A DNA stretch of 64,000 nucleotides from Paraburkholderia flava (GTDB lineage: Bacteria > Pseudomonadota > Gammaproteobacteria > Burkholderiales > Burkholderiaceae). The position numbers and the translations under genes were made by a program. Where the stretch lies: contig NZ_SMRO01000001.1 in NCBI RefSeq assembly GCF_004359985.1, positions 1,054,001 through 1,118,000 on the forward strand. Reading direction: 5' to 3'. The notes below the pieces were generated by a model. The model had not been told where the DNA came from. It saw only the letters and a program-made list of their open reading frames with translations, and searched no databases. Below are positions 1 through 9,556 of this stretch, in pieces (position 1 is the stretch's first letter; the number at the start of each line of letters is the position of its first letter).

Positions 1-663
1 CGGCGTGTGCCCACCCGTCACGCGTGCCGATACGCCCGCCGCGACTTCAACGGTCTGATCGAACTGCACGATGTTTTCGCTGTAGAGCGTCACGAATTTT
101 TCGGCGGCCTTGCGGAGCGCGGGGGGAACCGCTTCCGGCATCACCGTCTTGCTGAAGTCCGGATTTTTCCAGAATTCCACCTCGGCGGCCGACACGTGAA
201 CGCGCACGTCCGGGCGCAGCCTGGCCTTCACGCCATCGACGTTCAACCCGCCGACGTGGTCCATATGCATGTGCGTAATCACGATGTCGGTGATCGCGGC
301 CAGGTCGATGCCGGCTGTTTCCAGACGCATCACCGATCGACCGGCGCGCGTAAAGTACTCGAAGCCTTCGCCCACGCCCGAGTCGACCAGGATCACACGG
401 TCGCCGCTGCGCATCAGCGCGATATTCAGCGCCCAGTCGAACGTGTCGCGTTGCAGGAAGCGACCGTCGAACCATTCGTTGCGGTCCACTTCGCTCACGT
501 TGGTGGACATGGTGGAGGTCGGCAACGGCAACACGCCATCGCTGATCAGCACGACGTCGACGTCACCGACGCGCACGGCGTAGCGGGATGACACCAGTTC
601 GCCCGAACCTTCCTTTCCAAGGTTAGAGACGACCGGCTTCACATTGCGGGTTGTTGCGCTCAT
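1..663 (-). CDS. MBL-fold metallo-hydrolase, 3' end beyond window
   Basis: Only the first 221 codons are visible; the gene runs off the left edge. The start ATG (663) opens MSATTRNVKPV. The metallo-beta-lactamase signature THMHMDHVGG is at residues 130-139, giving the first metal ligands His131, His133, Asp135 and His136. The later GGHTP motif, with another metal His, is the last thing before the edge. An acidic LVDSG strand precedes the HxHxDH loop, as usual in this fold. There is no signal peptide, so a cytoplasmic zinc hydrolase is expected. Family members act as lactonases, thioesterases or glyoxalases; the substrate cannot be told from this part. About 330 bp upstream (664-994) carry no recognisable gene. 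Confidence 0.85.
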   Translation of the reverse strand, partial: MSATTRNVKPVVSNLGKEGSGELVSSRYAVRVGDVDVVLISDGVLPLPTSTMSTNVSEVDRNEWFDGRFLQRDTFDWALNIALMRSGDRVILVDSGVGEGFEYFTRAGRSVMRLETAGIDLAAITDIVITHMHMDHVGGLNVDGVKARLRPDVRVHVSAAEVEFWKNPDFSKTVMPEAVPPALRKAAEKFVTLYSENIVQFDQTVEVAAGVSARVTGGHTP

Positions 664-994
664 CTTCAATATGGTCCTGTCAATTGATTGGGGGAGCGAC
701 GCGGGGTGGCGCGGTTCACTATCGTGACCGCGAATTTCGCGCGCTTCGCTTTGCTTGCGTTTCGATCGACCGTGCGACGGATTCTAGTCGGCGGAAGCGA
801 ACGCCAGTAGCGTCCTGAAGGCGCTCACCGTGTTGTCCGCACGGCAACAATCAGGACGCCTGGTAATCGCAGGGCAACGCGTGTGACAGGCTTATCTAAC
901 GCATGGGCATTGATCGCGATCTGCTCGCTTGCGATTCCCACCGCGAGCGGGCCGGCTGGAGGTTTCACGTGAGGCGGACCTGGCCTTGATTGCC

Positions 995-1117
995 CTAGTG
1001 CTCATCAGGCTCTTGCCCGTTTTCGGCTAGCAGATCGGATAACTCAGAGGGAGACAGCCGCTTCATTTTATTTTCGAACTTCCGATCATATTGTCGATCG
1101 TTCGGCTCTGCAGTCAT
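995..1117 (-). CDS. possible 40-residue small protein
   Basis: A short ORF encodes 40 mostly charged residues starting MTAEPNDRQYDRKF and ending QEPDEH. Its ATG overlaps by ATGA the stop of a 19-codon ORF (1173-1114). That ORF in turn overlaps by ATGA the stop of the membrane-protein gene at 1170-1550. The chain of two stop-start overlaps would permit translational coupling. No strong Shine-Dalgarno site of its own is visible and I recognise no family. It could equally be chance ORFs in a 3' trailer. Confidence 0.3.
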   Translation of the reverse strand: MTAEPNDRQYDRKFENKMKRLSPSELSDLLAENGQEPDEH

Positions 1118-1169
1118 GTCTCGATCTCGCGCTGCGCCCGACACTGCATCGCAAACCCAATAGCCTCAC

Positions 1170-1550
1170 TCATGTTTTACGTGCCGAGCCAGCGAAAAAC
1201 TGCGCGGCGGCAGGCGCATACAAAAAATAAAACATGATTCCGTCAATAACCAATACTGGAAGAATCAGAGATGGCAAACCAAGAGTTGAGAGCTTGATAC
1301 CGGAGATCATGAGCGTCACCGCCCTGTTAGCAACGAAGAGAATGCGTGCCAGGCGAGAGCCTTTAAGCATCCACAGTCCGCATAAAATATCTGCACCGAT
1401 AGAAAGGATGTTGATCACAGCCGCCAGTACCCCACTGTCATCTGCCGCAAGCAATTGCGGTTTTTCCGCGGCCATCAGTAGCGTCACTATGCCGAAGCCA
1501 ACAGCGATCCAGGAGATTATGGTGACGGAAAGCGGCCGTTTAAGATTCAT
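1170..1550 (-). CDS. small integral membrane protein of unknown function
   Basis: The protein has 126 residues. Hydrophobic stretches fall at about 9-28 (TIISWIAVGFGIVTLLMAA), 42-62, 68-85 and 92-112, so three or four membrane helices are likely. The N-terminus MNLKRP is positively charged, placing it in the cytoplasm. I recognise no catalytic motif or family. Two tiny ORFs follow with ATGA overlaps. The 388 bp on the upstream side (1551-1938) hold short ORFs of poor composition that I do not call genes. Confidence 0.6.
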   Translation of the reverse strand: MNLKRPLSVTIISWIAVGFGIVTLLMAAEKPQLLAADDSGVLAAVINILSIGADILCGLWMLKGSRLARILFVANRAVTLMISGIKLSTLGLPSLILPVLVIDGIMFYFLYAPAAAQFFAGSARKT

Positions 1551-1938
1551 GATCTAGTCGAGGGTAAGGTCTGTCAGAGATATGCGACCTATTGACCTAA
1601 CACATGCAACACCGGCAAGCGCGCATTCGAAAAACGGTGAGCTCATATCCCCCGCTCGCCACCATCTTGTCGCTGCCGCATGAGCTTCATGGGGTGAACG
1701 ATCCAGGCACCCATGTCGAACGTCTCAATCAGTCGGCAGACTACCAGTCATCCGATCGAAAAGCAGCCATTCTCATGCATTACCAGCGCGTCACAGCAGG
1801 CAGTCACCCACCTCCCGATTTACCCGAATCAACCAGCACAATCGCTGCACCGCAAAATCACGCGCTCTCGCAGGCAGCACAATGCGTCACCCACGATGTC
1901 GCCACGTTCCGTTACTGCGCCGCACTACCCGGCCTTCC

Positions 1939-1989
1939 TTGACACCCTTCCTCCACCCTGCTGTACTAAATAAACCAAAGTGATTTAGT
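1939..1989 (+). promoter_or_regulatory. promoter and candidate ROK operator of the sugar importer operon
   Basis: TTGACA (1939-1944) is followed by 17 bases and TGTACT (1962-1967), a fair sigma-70 promoter. Overlapping its downstream side is the inverted repeat ACTAAAT (1965-1971), an 11-base spacer, then ATTTAGT (1983-1989). AT-rich inverted repeats of this sort are typical of ROK-family repressors such as NagC and Mlc, and a ROK regulator closes the operon at 5064. Repression by blocking polymerase is inferred. Confidence 0.5.
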
Positions 1990-2113
1990 CCAAACTGCCA
2001 GGCCGCGGACAAACCAGCGACCAGCCCCAGGCAGCACGGACACCACAAAGAGAGGCGTACCCATCGCCCATCACCCGTCCCGAGACGTCGTCAACAACCC
2101 GGAGGAGCAACCC

Positions 2114-3124
2114 ATGGCCCTGACCCAGCATTCCCGTAGCTACCCTGTCGCGCGGCGCGTTGCCGCACTCTGCATCGCTGCTTCCGCGCTCTGGTGCGCG
2201 AGCGCGTCGCAGGCCGCCGATCAACCGATCGTCGGCCTCATCACGAAGACCGACACGAACCCGTTCTTCGTGAAGATGAAAGAGGGTGCCGAAGGCGCGG
2301 CGCAGAAAAGCGGCGCGAAGCTTCTCACGGCCGCGGGCAAGTTCGACGGCGACAACGCGAGTCAGGTCACGGCCATCGAAAACATGCTGACCGCTGGCGC
2401 GAAAGCAATCCTGATCACGCCGAGCGACACGAAGGCAATCGTGCCGAGCATCAAGAAAGCGCGCGCAGCGGGCACGATGGTCATCGCGCTCGACACGCCG
2501 ACAGAGCCGCAGGACGCCACCGATGCGCTCTTCGCCACCGACAACTTCAAGGCCGGCGTATTGATCGGCGAATACGCGAAAGCTGCACTCGGCAACAAGC
2601 CGGCCAAGATCGCGACGCTCGATCTCGCGCCCGGCATCTCGGTCGGCGTGCTGCGTCATAACGGCTTTCTGCAGGGCTTCGGCGTGAAGGAAGGCGATCC
2701 GTCGATCGTCTGCAGCCAGGACACGCGCGGCGATCAGGCGAAGGGACAAACGGCGATGGAAAACTGTCTGCAGAAGTCGCCGGACATCAACGTCGTCTAC
2801 ACGATCAACGAACCGGCCGCAGCGGGCGCGTATCGCGCGCTGAAAGCGGCGGGCAAGGACAAGAGCGTGATGATCGTGTCGATCGACGGCGGCTGCGAAG
2901 GCGTGCGCAACGTGAAGGCCGGCGCGATCGCCGCGACGTCGCAGCAGTACCCGCTGAAAATGGCCGCACTGGGCGTCGAAGCAGGCGTCGAGTACGCGAA
3001 GACCGGCAAGAAGGTCAGCGGCTATCACGACACCGGCGTCACGCTGATTACCGACAAGCCGATGTCCGGCGTCGACAGCAAGGACACGAAGTTCGGCCTC
3101 GACAACTGCTGGGGCAACAAGTAA
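2114..3124 (+). CDS. frcB: sugar ABC transporter periplasmic binding protein (FrcB-like)
   Basis: The protein has 336 residues. A signal peptide ends near residue 34 (ASASQAADQ), so it is periplasmic. The mature start [24 protein letters not shown] is the standard opening of ribose/fructose-type binding proteins (periplasmic-binding-protein-like I fold, Peripla_BP_4). The conserved hinge region [26 protein letters not shown] and an internal Cys pair fit FrcB of the fructose importer. It is the first gene of an operon with permease and ATPase genes in the usual B-C-A order. GGAGGAGCAACCC gives a strong ribosome site before the ATG. The substrate (fructose, or another monosaccharide such as ribose or mannose) is inferred from resemblance. 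Confidence 0.9.
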   Translation: MALTQHSRSYPVARRVAALCIAASALWCASASQAADQPIVGLITKTDTNPFFVKMKEGAEGAAQKSGAKLLTAAGKFDGDNASQVTAIENMLTAGAKAILITPSDTKAIVPSIKKARAAGTMVIALDTPTEPQDATDALFATDNFKAGVLIGEYAKAALGNKPAKIATLDLAPGISVGVLRHNGFLQGFGVKEGDPSIVCSQDTRGDQAKGQTAMENCLQKSPDINVVYTINEPAAAGAYRALKAAGKDKSVMIVSIDGGCEGVRNVKAGAIAATSQQYPLKMAALGVEAGVEYAKTGKKVSGYHDTGVTLITDKPMSGVDSKDTKFGLDNCWGNK

Positions 3125-3214
3125 CGCCGCTGTGCGGATCGCACGGCATGCATGCCGCGCGATCCGCAACGTGAGTCACGGGGCCCACCGCGCCCCTGCA
3201 TCGAGGAATCCATC

Positions 3215-4201
3215 ATGTCGACTCCCTCCGCGCCGGCGTCTTCGTCGCGCCGTTTCGCCGATCGTCTGCCGTCGCTGGCGGAAATCGGTCCGCTGATTGC
3301 ACTGCTGCTCGCCTGCGCGTTTTTCATCTCGCAGAGCAACCGTTTCCTGTCGGTCCAGAACCTGTCGCTGATCCTGCAGCAGACGATGGTCGTCGCCGTG
3401 ATCGCGATCGGTCAGACATTGATCGTGCTGACCGCCGGCATCGATCTGTCGTGCGGGATGGTGATGGCGTTCGGCTCGATCGTGATGACCAAGTTCGCGG
3501 TCGTGCTCGGCATGCCGCCGATCGTCGCGATTTTCTGCGGCATCGCGGCGAGTGCGCTGTTCGGTGCACTGAACGGCGTGCTGATCACGCGCATCAAGCT
3601 GCCGCCGTTCATCGTCACGCTCGGCACGCTGAACATCGCGTTCGCGTTGACGCAGATCTATTCGAACGCGGAAAGCGTATCGAATCTGCCCGACGCGATC
3701 ATGTTTCTCGGCAACACGTTCCACCTCGGCGCTGCCGAGATCACGTACGGCACGGTGCTCACGCTGCTGATGTACCTCGTCGCGTGGTTCGTGCTGCGCG
3801 ACACGGTGCCGGGACGTCATCTGTACGCGCTCGGCAATAACCCCGAGGCCGCACGTTTGATGGGGCTGTCGTCGCAACGCATTCTGCTCACCGTCTATAC
3901 GCTGGCCGGCGCGATCTACGGCATCGCTGCGCTGCTGTCGGTGTCGCGCACCGGTGTCGGCGATCCGCAGGCCGGCCAGACCGAAAATCTCGACAGCATC
4001 ACGGCGGTCGTGCTCGGCGGCACGAGTCTGTTCGGCGGACGCGGCTCGGTGGTCGGCACGCTGCTCGGCGCGTTGATCGTCGGTGTGTTTCGCAACGGGT
4101 TGACGCTGATCGGTGTGTCGTCGGTGTACCAGGTGCTGATTACGGGGATCCTGGTGATTCTCGCCGTCGCCGCCGACCGGCTTTCGCATCGCCGCGCGTG
4201 A
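3215..4201 (+). CDS. frcC: sugar ABC transporter permease (FrcC-like)
   Basis: The protein has 328 residues if translation starts at the ATG in MSTPSAPASS, preceded by GAGGAATCC; the frame is open upstream but the extension is not protein-like. About eight to ten hydrophobic helices are visible, with the BPD_transp_2 signature IDLSCGMVMAFGSIV in the first third and GGTSLFGGRGSVVGTLLGA near the C-terminus. This is the inner-membrane channel of a CUT2-family monosaccharide importer. It lies about 90 bp after the binding protein and 41 bp before the ATPase gene. Confidence 0.9.
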   Translation: MSTPSAPASSSRRFADRLPSLAEIGPLIALLLACAFFISQSNRFLSVQNLSLILQQTMVVAVIAIGQTLIVLTAGIDLSCGMVMAFGSIVMTKFAVVLGMPPIVAIFCGIAASALFGALNGVLITRIKLPPFIVTLGTLNIAFALTQIYSNAESVSNLPDAIMFLGNTFHLGAAEITYGTVLTLLMYLVAWFVLRDTVPGRHLYALGNNPEAARLMGLSSQRILLTVYTLAGAIYGIAALLSVSRTGVGDPQAGQTENLDSITAVVLGGTSLFGGRGSVVGTLLGALIVGVFRNGLTLIGVSSVYQVLITGILVILAVAADRLSHRRA

Positions 4202-4242
4202 GTTCGCACGCGCCCCTGCCCCCGGAATTCCAGGAGACTGTC

Positions 4243-5034
4243 ATGTCGACCCCTCAATCCGCCCCGACCCCGGTGCTGCAGGCACGTGGCCTCGTGAAGC
4301 GCTACGGCCAGGTCACCGCGCTCGACGGCTGCGATTTCGAAGTACTGCCCGGCGAAATTCTCGCCGTGATCGGCGACAACGGCGCGGGCAAGTCGTCGTT
4401 GATCAAGGCGCTGTCCGGCGCAACCGTGCCCGACGAAGGCGAGATCCTGCTCGACGGCAAGCCGGTGAAATTTCGTAGCCCACTCGACGCGCGCGAACAG
4501 GGTATCGAAACCGTCTACCAGGAACTCGCGGTCGCGCCCGCGATGAGCATCGCAGAAAACCTGTTTCTCGCCCGTGAACTCGTGAAGCCTGGCTGGCGCG
4601 GCTCGTTGCTGAAGATGATCGACAAACGCCGCATGCTCGATGAAGCGACCGCGCATATGAAGGGTCTGCAGATCGGCATCCGGTCGATGCGTCAGGCTGT
4701 CGAAACGTTATCGGGTGGTCAGCGTCAGGGCGTCGCGGTTGCACGCAGCGCGGCGTTCGCACGGCACGTCGTGATTCTCGACGAGCCGACGGCCGCGCTT
4801 GGCGTCAAGGAAGGCAACATGGTGCTCGAGCTGATCCGTCGCGTGCGCGATCGCGGTCTGCCCGTGATCCTGATCAGCCACAACATGCCGCATGTGTTCG
4901 AGGTCGCAGACCGCATCCATATTCAACGGCTCGGCCGGCGCGCGGCGCTCGTCAACGCGAAGGACATCCACATGTCCGAAGCGGTCGCGATCATGACCGG
5001 TGCGAAAGAAGCGGACGTCAAGGCGATCGCATGA
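4243..5034 (+). CDS. frcA: sugar ABC transporter ATP-binding protein (FrcA-like)
   Basis: The protein has 263 residues and a single ABC domain, as in FrcA; RbsA-type ATPases have two. Walker A is GDNGAGKSS (about residues 45-53), the signature is LSGGQRQGV, Walker B is HVVILDEPTAA, and the switch His is in ISHNM. The start is the ATG after CAGGAGACTGTC; an upstream in-frame GTG (4198) overlaps the permease stop and lacks a ribosome site. It would power import by the FrcB/FrcC-like proteins. Confidence 0.92.
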   Translation: MSTPQSAPTPVLQARGLVKRYGQVTALDGCDFEVLPGEILAVIGDNGAGKSSLIKALSGATVPDEGEILLDGKPVKFRSPLDAREQGIETVYQELAVAPAMSIAENLFLARELVKPGWRGSLLKMIDKRRMLDEATAHMKGLQIGIRSMRQAVETLSGGQRQGVAVARSAAFARHVVILDEPTAALGVKEGNMVLELIRRVRDRGLPVILISHNMPHVFEVADRIHIQRLGRRAALVNAKDIHMSEAVAIMTGAKEADVKAIA

Positions 5035-5063
5035 TCTTCGTTCGCGACTGACCGGCACGCACC

Positions 5064-6290
5064 ATGGACACCGGGACTCGCTCGCCGAAACAGCGCACGG
5101 TCGGCTCGAATCAGGTCGGCATGCGGCAGTTCAACGAACGGATCGTGCTGCAGACGATCCGTCTGCACGGTCCGTTGCCGAAGGCCGACGTCGGGCGTCT
5201 GACGCGGCTGTCGATGCAGACGGTATCGATGATCGTCGAGCGGCTGATCGACGACGGGTTGCTCGTCAAGCAGCCGCGTGTGCGCGGGCGCATCGGTCAG
5301 CCTTCGGTGCCGATCGCGTTGCGGCCCGATGGCGCATTCACGATCGGCATCAAGGTCGGGCGCCGCAGCCTCGACGTGCTCGCGATGGACTTCACCGGCA
5401 ATGTCCACTGTCGCGAGGTGGTCGACTATGCGTACCCCGATCCGCGTCAGCTGTTTCCCGCGCTCGAAACGAAACTCGCGCGCGTGAACGCGGCGCTCGG
5501 CGCACGTGCGCGCAAGGTGGTCGGTGTCGGCGTAGCGGCGCCGCTGTGGCTCGGCGGCTGGCGGGATTTTCTGGGCGCACCGCAGGAAGCGCTCGACGCG
5601 TGGCACGACATCGACATCCGCGCGCGCATCGAGGCAATGACCGGCCTGCCCGTCGAATTCGCGAAGGACACGACCGCTGCATGCGCCGCTGAACTCGTGA
5701 TGGGCCAGGGGCGCGGCATTCACAACTTTCTGTATCTGTTCGTCGGGACGTTTATCGGTGGTGGTCTGGTGATCGATGGGCGGCTGCATAGCGGGCCACA
5801 CGACAACGCTGGCGCAGTCGGTTCGATTCCGCTCGCGGGTTCGTCGCGTTCGAAGACGCCCGCTCGACAGTTATTGCACACCGCGTCGGGCTTCGTGCTC
5901 GAACAGGCGATCGGCGCATCCGGTGCGCCGCCCGCAGCCGCGCACGATCACCGCGCGTTGTCGGCGGAGTTATGGCGTCACACCGAGCAATGGCTCGATG
6001 CTGCATGCCCGGCGATCGCCGGTGCGTTGACTAACGCCGCTGCGTTGCTCGATCTCGAAGCGGTGGTGATCGACGGTGAACTGGACCGGCAACTGGTCCG
6101 CGAAATCATTCGACGCACCGAGCGCGTGCTCGATCGTTTCGAATGGGAAGGGATGGTGCGGCCGCAGTTGCTCGAAGGGACGATCGGTGCGGACGCGCGC
6201 GCGATGGGCGGTGCGATTCTGCCGCTATATGCGCATTTTGCGCCGGTGCATGAGTTGTTTTTGAAGCCAGCGGTGGACGCGCCGTTTTGA
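5064..6290 (+). CDS. ROK-family transcriptional regulator of the sugar operon
   Basis: The protein has 408 residues. An N-terminal winged helix-turn-helix (about 20-75, QFNERIVLQTIRLHGPLPKA then TVSMIVERLIDDGLLV) precedes a ROK sugar-binding domain (about 85-390). The CxCGxxGCxE zinc motif of ROK kinases is absent and the phosphate-loop region is poor, so it is more likely a sugar-sensing regulator than a kinase. It starts 29 bp after the ATPase gene and is probably co-transcribed, giving feedback control through the inverted repeat at 1965-1989. It ends 9 bp from the convergent penicillin-binding protein gene. Confidence 0.85.
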   Translation: MDTGTRSPKQRTVGSNQVGMRQFNERIVLQTIRLHGPLPKADVGRLTRLSMQTVSMIVERLIDDGLLVKQPRVRGRIGQPSVPIALRPDGAFTIGIKVGRRSLDVLAMDFTGNVHCREVVDYAYPDPRQLFPALETKLARVNAALGARARKVVGVGVAAPLWLGGWRDFLGAPQEALDAWHDIDIRARIEAMTGLPVEFAKDTTAACAAELVMGQGRGIHNFLYLFVGTFIGGGLVIDGRLHSGPHDNAGAVGSIPLAGSSRSKTPARQLLHTASGFVLEQAIGASGAPPAAAHDHRALSAELWRHTEQWLDAACPAIAGALTNAAALLDLEAVVIDGELDRQLVREIIRRTERVLDRFEWEGMVRPQLLEGTIGADARAMGGAILPLYAHFAPVHELFLKPAVDAPF

Positions 6291-6299
6291 GCCCACGCT

Positions 6300-9200
6300 T
6301 CAGCTTGATGCAGCGACGCGTGGTGTAGTGCCCTCGTTGCGGCGATCGTCATCGAGCAACGGCTGCAACACCGGCGTCAATGACTTCAGCAACTGCACCG
6401 ACAGCGCGCTCGTGAAGTCATATCGCGCCGCATACGGCTCGTGGACATAAGCGGTCAACGTGCCGAAGAAACGATCGCCGATCACGAACACGAACGTCGC
6501 GCTGCGATTCACCTTGCGCGACTCGATCAAGCGCGCGCCAGGCGCGAACACGTTGAACCGCTGATCGCCAGTGCCGGTTTTGCCGTACACATCGAGCGTG
6601 CGGCCATCGGGCAACGAAATACCTTGCGCGAGCCGCTTCGCGGTGCCGCCGTTCACGACGTCACGCAGCAGCACGCGCGTGACCGCCGCGATTTCCGGCG
6701 AGATCAACGGTTGTGCCGGCGCGGCGACGTGTGCGAAGCGCGTTTCGTACGGCGTGCCCGACGCGAAATCGAGCGACGTCACGCTTTGCGTCGGGACGCG
6801 GTTGCCGTCGTCGGCGACGATGCCGATCAGCTGCGCGAGCGCGACCGGCCGGTCGCCGGATGCACCGATCGCTGCCGCATATGAAGGCGTCAGATTCGCG
6901 AACGGATAGCCGAGCGCCTGCCAGGATTTGCCGATTGCATCGTATGCGCGCAGCTCGACCATGTGCCGGATACGGCGATCCTGAGTCGCGTGATAGCGCG
7001 TTTTGAAGAGCCACGTGTACGACGAGAAGCGCGCGTCGCGGCTCGCATTCTGCACGTCGTTCACGCTTGCATCCGGATGCGCACGCAGATACGCTGCCGT
7101 CCACAATTCGAGCGGATGCACCTTCGCGATGTAGCCGCGATCGTTCAGATTGAAGCGGTCCATGCTGTACTTCGCGTACAGCGTGGCGAGGTCGTCGTCG
7201 GACAGCGACGCGGCCGGCGTGCCCTTCAGCGCCGCGCGCATCTGCGTGTCGAACCATGCAGTCGGTTCGTTCGGCGCAACGCTGCGCAGCACGGTCGCGA
7301 CACGCTGCGGCGATTTGCGTACCGAATGCAGCATCGTCGCGAGTGCATCGTCGGCACTCTTGCCGTGATACTTCGTGTAGAAGCGGTTCACGTACACGCG
7401 GCTTTCCTGATCGACGAAGCCTTGCAGATACTTCTGCCGCGTCGCCGGATCGTCAAGCCATTGCGACGATGGCCCCGACGTCTGGATCATTTCATAGCGC
7501 ACGATGTCGCGCATCAACCGCACGAACACGAGATTCACCGAGTGCTGGAACGCGCGATGCACCGTGAGAATGCGATCGTTGTCGCTCGATTCGAAATTGG
7601 TGAATGTCTGCGCGCCGCCACCCGTGTAGAACGTTTCGCCCGCGCTCGCCGAGTATTTACGCTCGACGGCCGCATCGAGCATCGGGCGCAGCGAACGGTC
7701 CGGCGTTTTCGCGAGGTAGTCGAGTGCCCAGCGGGTCAGCACGTCCTGACGGTCCGGCTGCACCGCCTGCAATTGCGCGACGCTCATGCCGCCGTAACGC
7801 GTGTGCAGGTCCGACACGATCTGCAGATACGTGACGATGGTACGCAGTTTCGCAGTCGATCCGAGATTCAGTCGCGCGCCCTGGTTGATGTCGAACGGCT
7901 GGTCGACGCTGTCGGTCTGCACGCGTACCAGGTTAGCACCGCCGCGTCGCTCGAACAGCGTGAAGCTGTACGCGATCTTCGACGGATCGTCCTGCGCGCG
8001 CAGCATCTCGAAGCCGATCAATCCGGCTGCACGCGCACCGTCTTTCGTCGCCGCGCTCGCGAGCCGTTCGCTGACCGCCTGCTGCACGGTGTTATCGAGC
8101 GTCGCGGTCGCACGCAGATCGAGCCGGTCGAGATCGTAGAGATTCGCGACACCCAGCGCGCCGAGCAACTGCGAACGCAGCGACGTCACGGCCTTGCGCG
8201 TGACGAACGACGTCACGGGCGGCGCCTTCGATTGTCGATGCAACACCAACTGCGCATTCAGCGCGGCATCGCGCAGCGGCATCGGTACGACACCGTTCGC
8301 CGCGAGCAGTCGCAGATAGCTGTCGGTTAGCTTCTCGAGTTCCGGATAGCCGCGTTGCAGAAAGAACGACGGCGCGCGTTGCGCGATCATCAGCGACAGC
8401 ACCTGCCGGAACGCGAGACCTTGCGCGGCGAGTTGATCCGGATCGGTGGAAAGCGGTGCTTTGAGAATGCGATTCACGTCCGCGAAGTCGCGACCGTACC
8501 ACGCAGCGAGCCCGTCGCCGATCCCGTTGATTTCGCCGATGCCCGCCTGCGCGGCAAGCGGCACCGAGTTCAGATAGCGCACAACAATCTGTCGGCGCGC
8601 GGGCATCGTCTGCGGTCCGTTCAGATACGCGCGCACCGACGCGGACGCGATCTGCCGCAGCTTCTCCGGCGGCGTCGCGGTGCGGCCGCCCGCGGAATGG
8701 CGGAATTTCTCGATCTGCGTCGCGAGCGTGCTGCCGCCCGGCGTCTGCTGATGTGCATTGAAAAACCGTGCGCCCTGATCGACGAGCGCGCGGCTGAAGC
8801 GCCCCCAGTCGATCGCGGGATTGCGGTTCGGTTGCGAAGCGTCGAGCAGATAGCGGTCTTCGATAAACAGCAGCGAATTCGTGACGAGTGGCGGCACGTC
8901 GTCGTAGCTGCCGTACACGCGCGCCGGATAGCGCGCGTCGAAGAGCGGTGTGCCCGCCGCGTCGAACAGTTGCAGCCCGGCCTGGTCTTTTTCTTCGTAG
9001 GGGAGGAAGAGGCCGTCGTCAGCGAGATCGGTCATCCGGACCGAATCGCGCGCCTGTGCGGTCACGACGTAGCCGCGCGACGCGAGACGTGCTTCGAACG
9101 CCGGCAACTGCGCGTAGCCGAGCCGGGTATCGTAAGGGCCTTTGGCGGGAAAACGGATGCTGTCGCTGCGGCCCTCGCCCACCGTGAAGCCGACGTCGCG

Positions 9201-9377
9201 CGTCAGTTCAGACAGATAGTGAGCCTGCAGCCGCGAGGTTTCGATCTCGGTGCGCACCACGCGGTACGTAATCGCGACGGCCAGCAGAAACGCGACGAAA
9301 AGAAGCCACTTGAACCACGTCCAGAAGGACGTAGTGCCGATCGCGCGATGCGGAATGCGAACCAGCGGCCGATTCAT
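6300..9377 (-). CDS. bifunctional class A penicillin-binding protein
   Basis: The protein has 1025 residues from the ATG at 9377, which follows GCAGGAGACGCAGCC; a start ten codons upstream lacks this site. One membrane anchor lies at about 16-38. The glycosyltransferase 51 domain (about 165-360) shows EDRYLL, GGSTLATQIEKF and RRQIVVRYLNSVPLA. The transpeptidase domain shows the nucleophile box STAK near residue 506, SVN near 612 and KTGTGD near 931. It should polymerise and cross-link peptidoglycan in the periplasm. At over 1000 residues it is longer than PBP1a/1b, with long inserts around the transpeptidase domain, so it may be an accessory synthase rather than the housekeeping enzyme. Confidence 0.88.
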   Translation of the reverse strand: MNRPLVRIPHRAIGTTSFWTWFKWLLFVAFLLAVAITYRVVRTEIETSRLQAHYLSELTRDVGFTVGEGRSDSIRFPAKGPYDTRLGYAQLPAFEARLASRGYVVTAQARDSVRMTDLADDGLFLPYEEKDQAGLQLFDAAGTPLFDARYPARVYGSYDDVPPLVTNSLLFIEDRYLLDASQPNRNPAIDWGRFSRALVDQGARFFNAHQQTPGGSTLATQIEKFRHSAGGRTATPPEKLRQIASASVRAYLNGPQTMPARRQIVVRYLNSVPLAAQAGIGEINGIGDGLAAWYGRDFADVNRILKAPLSTDPDQLAAQGLAFRQVLSLMIAQRAPSFFLQRGYPELEKLTDSYLRLLAANGVVPMPLRDAALNAQLVLHRQSKAPPVTSFVTRKAVTSLRSQLLGALGVANLYDLDRLDLRATATLDNTVQQAVSERLASAATKDGARAAGLIGFEMLRAQDDPSKIAYSFTLFERRGGANLVRVQTDSVDQPFDINQGARLNLGSTAKLRTIVTYLQIVSDLHTRYGGMSVAQLQAVQPDRQDVLTRWALDYLAKTPDRSLRPMLDAAVERKYSASAGETFYTGGGAQTFTNFESSDNDRILTVHRAFQHSVNLVFVRLMRDIVRYEMIQTSGPSSQWLDDPATRQKYLQGFVDQESRVYVNRFYTKYHGKSADDALATMLHSVRKSPQRVATVLRSVAPNEPTAWFDTQMRAALKGTPAASLSDDDLATLYAKYSMDRFNLNDRGYIAKVHPLELWTAAYLRAHPDASVNDVQNASRDARFSSYTWLFKTRYHATQDRRIRHMVELRAYDAIGKSWQALGYPFANLTPSYAAAIGASGDRPVALAQLIGIVADDGNRVPTQSVTSLDFASGTPYETRFAHVAAPAQPLISPEIAAVTRVLLRDVVNGGTAKRLAQGISLPDGRTLDVYGKTGTGDQRFNVFAPGARLIESRKVNRSATFVFVIGDRFFGTLTAYVHEPYAARYDFTSALSVQLLKSLTPVLQPLLDDDRRNEGTTPRVAASS

Positions 9378-9556
9378 GGCTGCGTCTCCTGCGCAGTAAC
9401 AAGCCACAAAAACGTCGTGTCAGCAGCTAGTCTAGCGCCGATTCGCAAACCGCGCGGGTGTTGCGTTGCGCCGTCAGTACATTCGTTCGGAGCGTTTGCA
9501 GACGCGCAAAACGCGGCTACACTGTGAAGTTCGCAGTGCCCTTCCCCTCCCCTTCG

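Noticed and set aside
1604..1973. Two overlapping ORFs of 112 and 86 codons between the membrane protein and the sugar operon
   Set aside because: Ser/His/Gln/Pro-rich composition, no ribosome site, no fold-like pattern; they cross the promoter and operator of the sugar operon.
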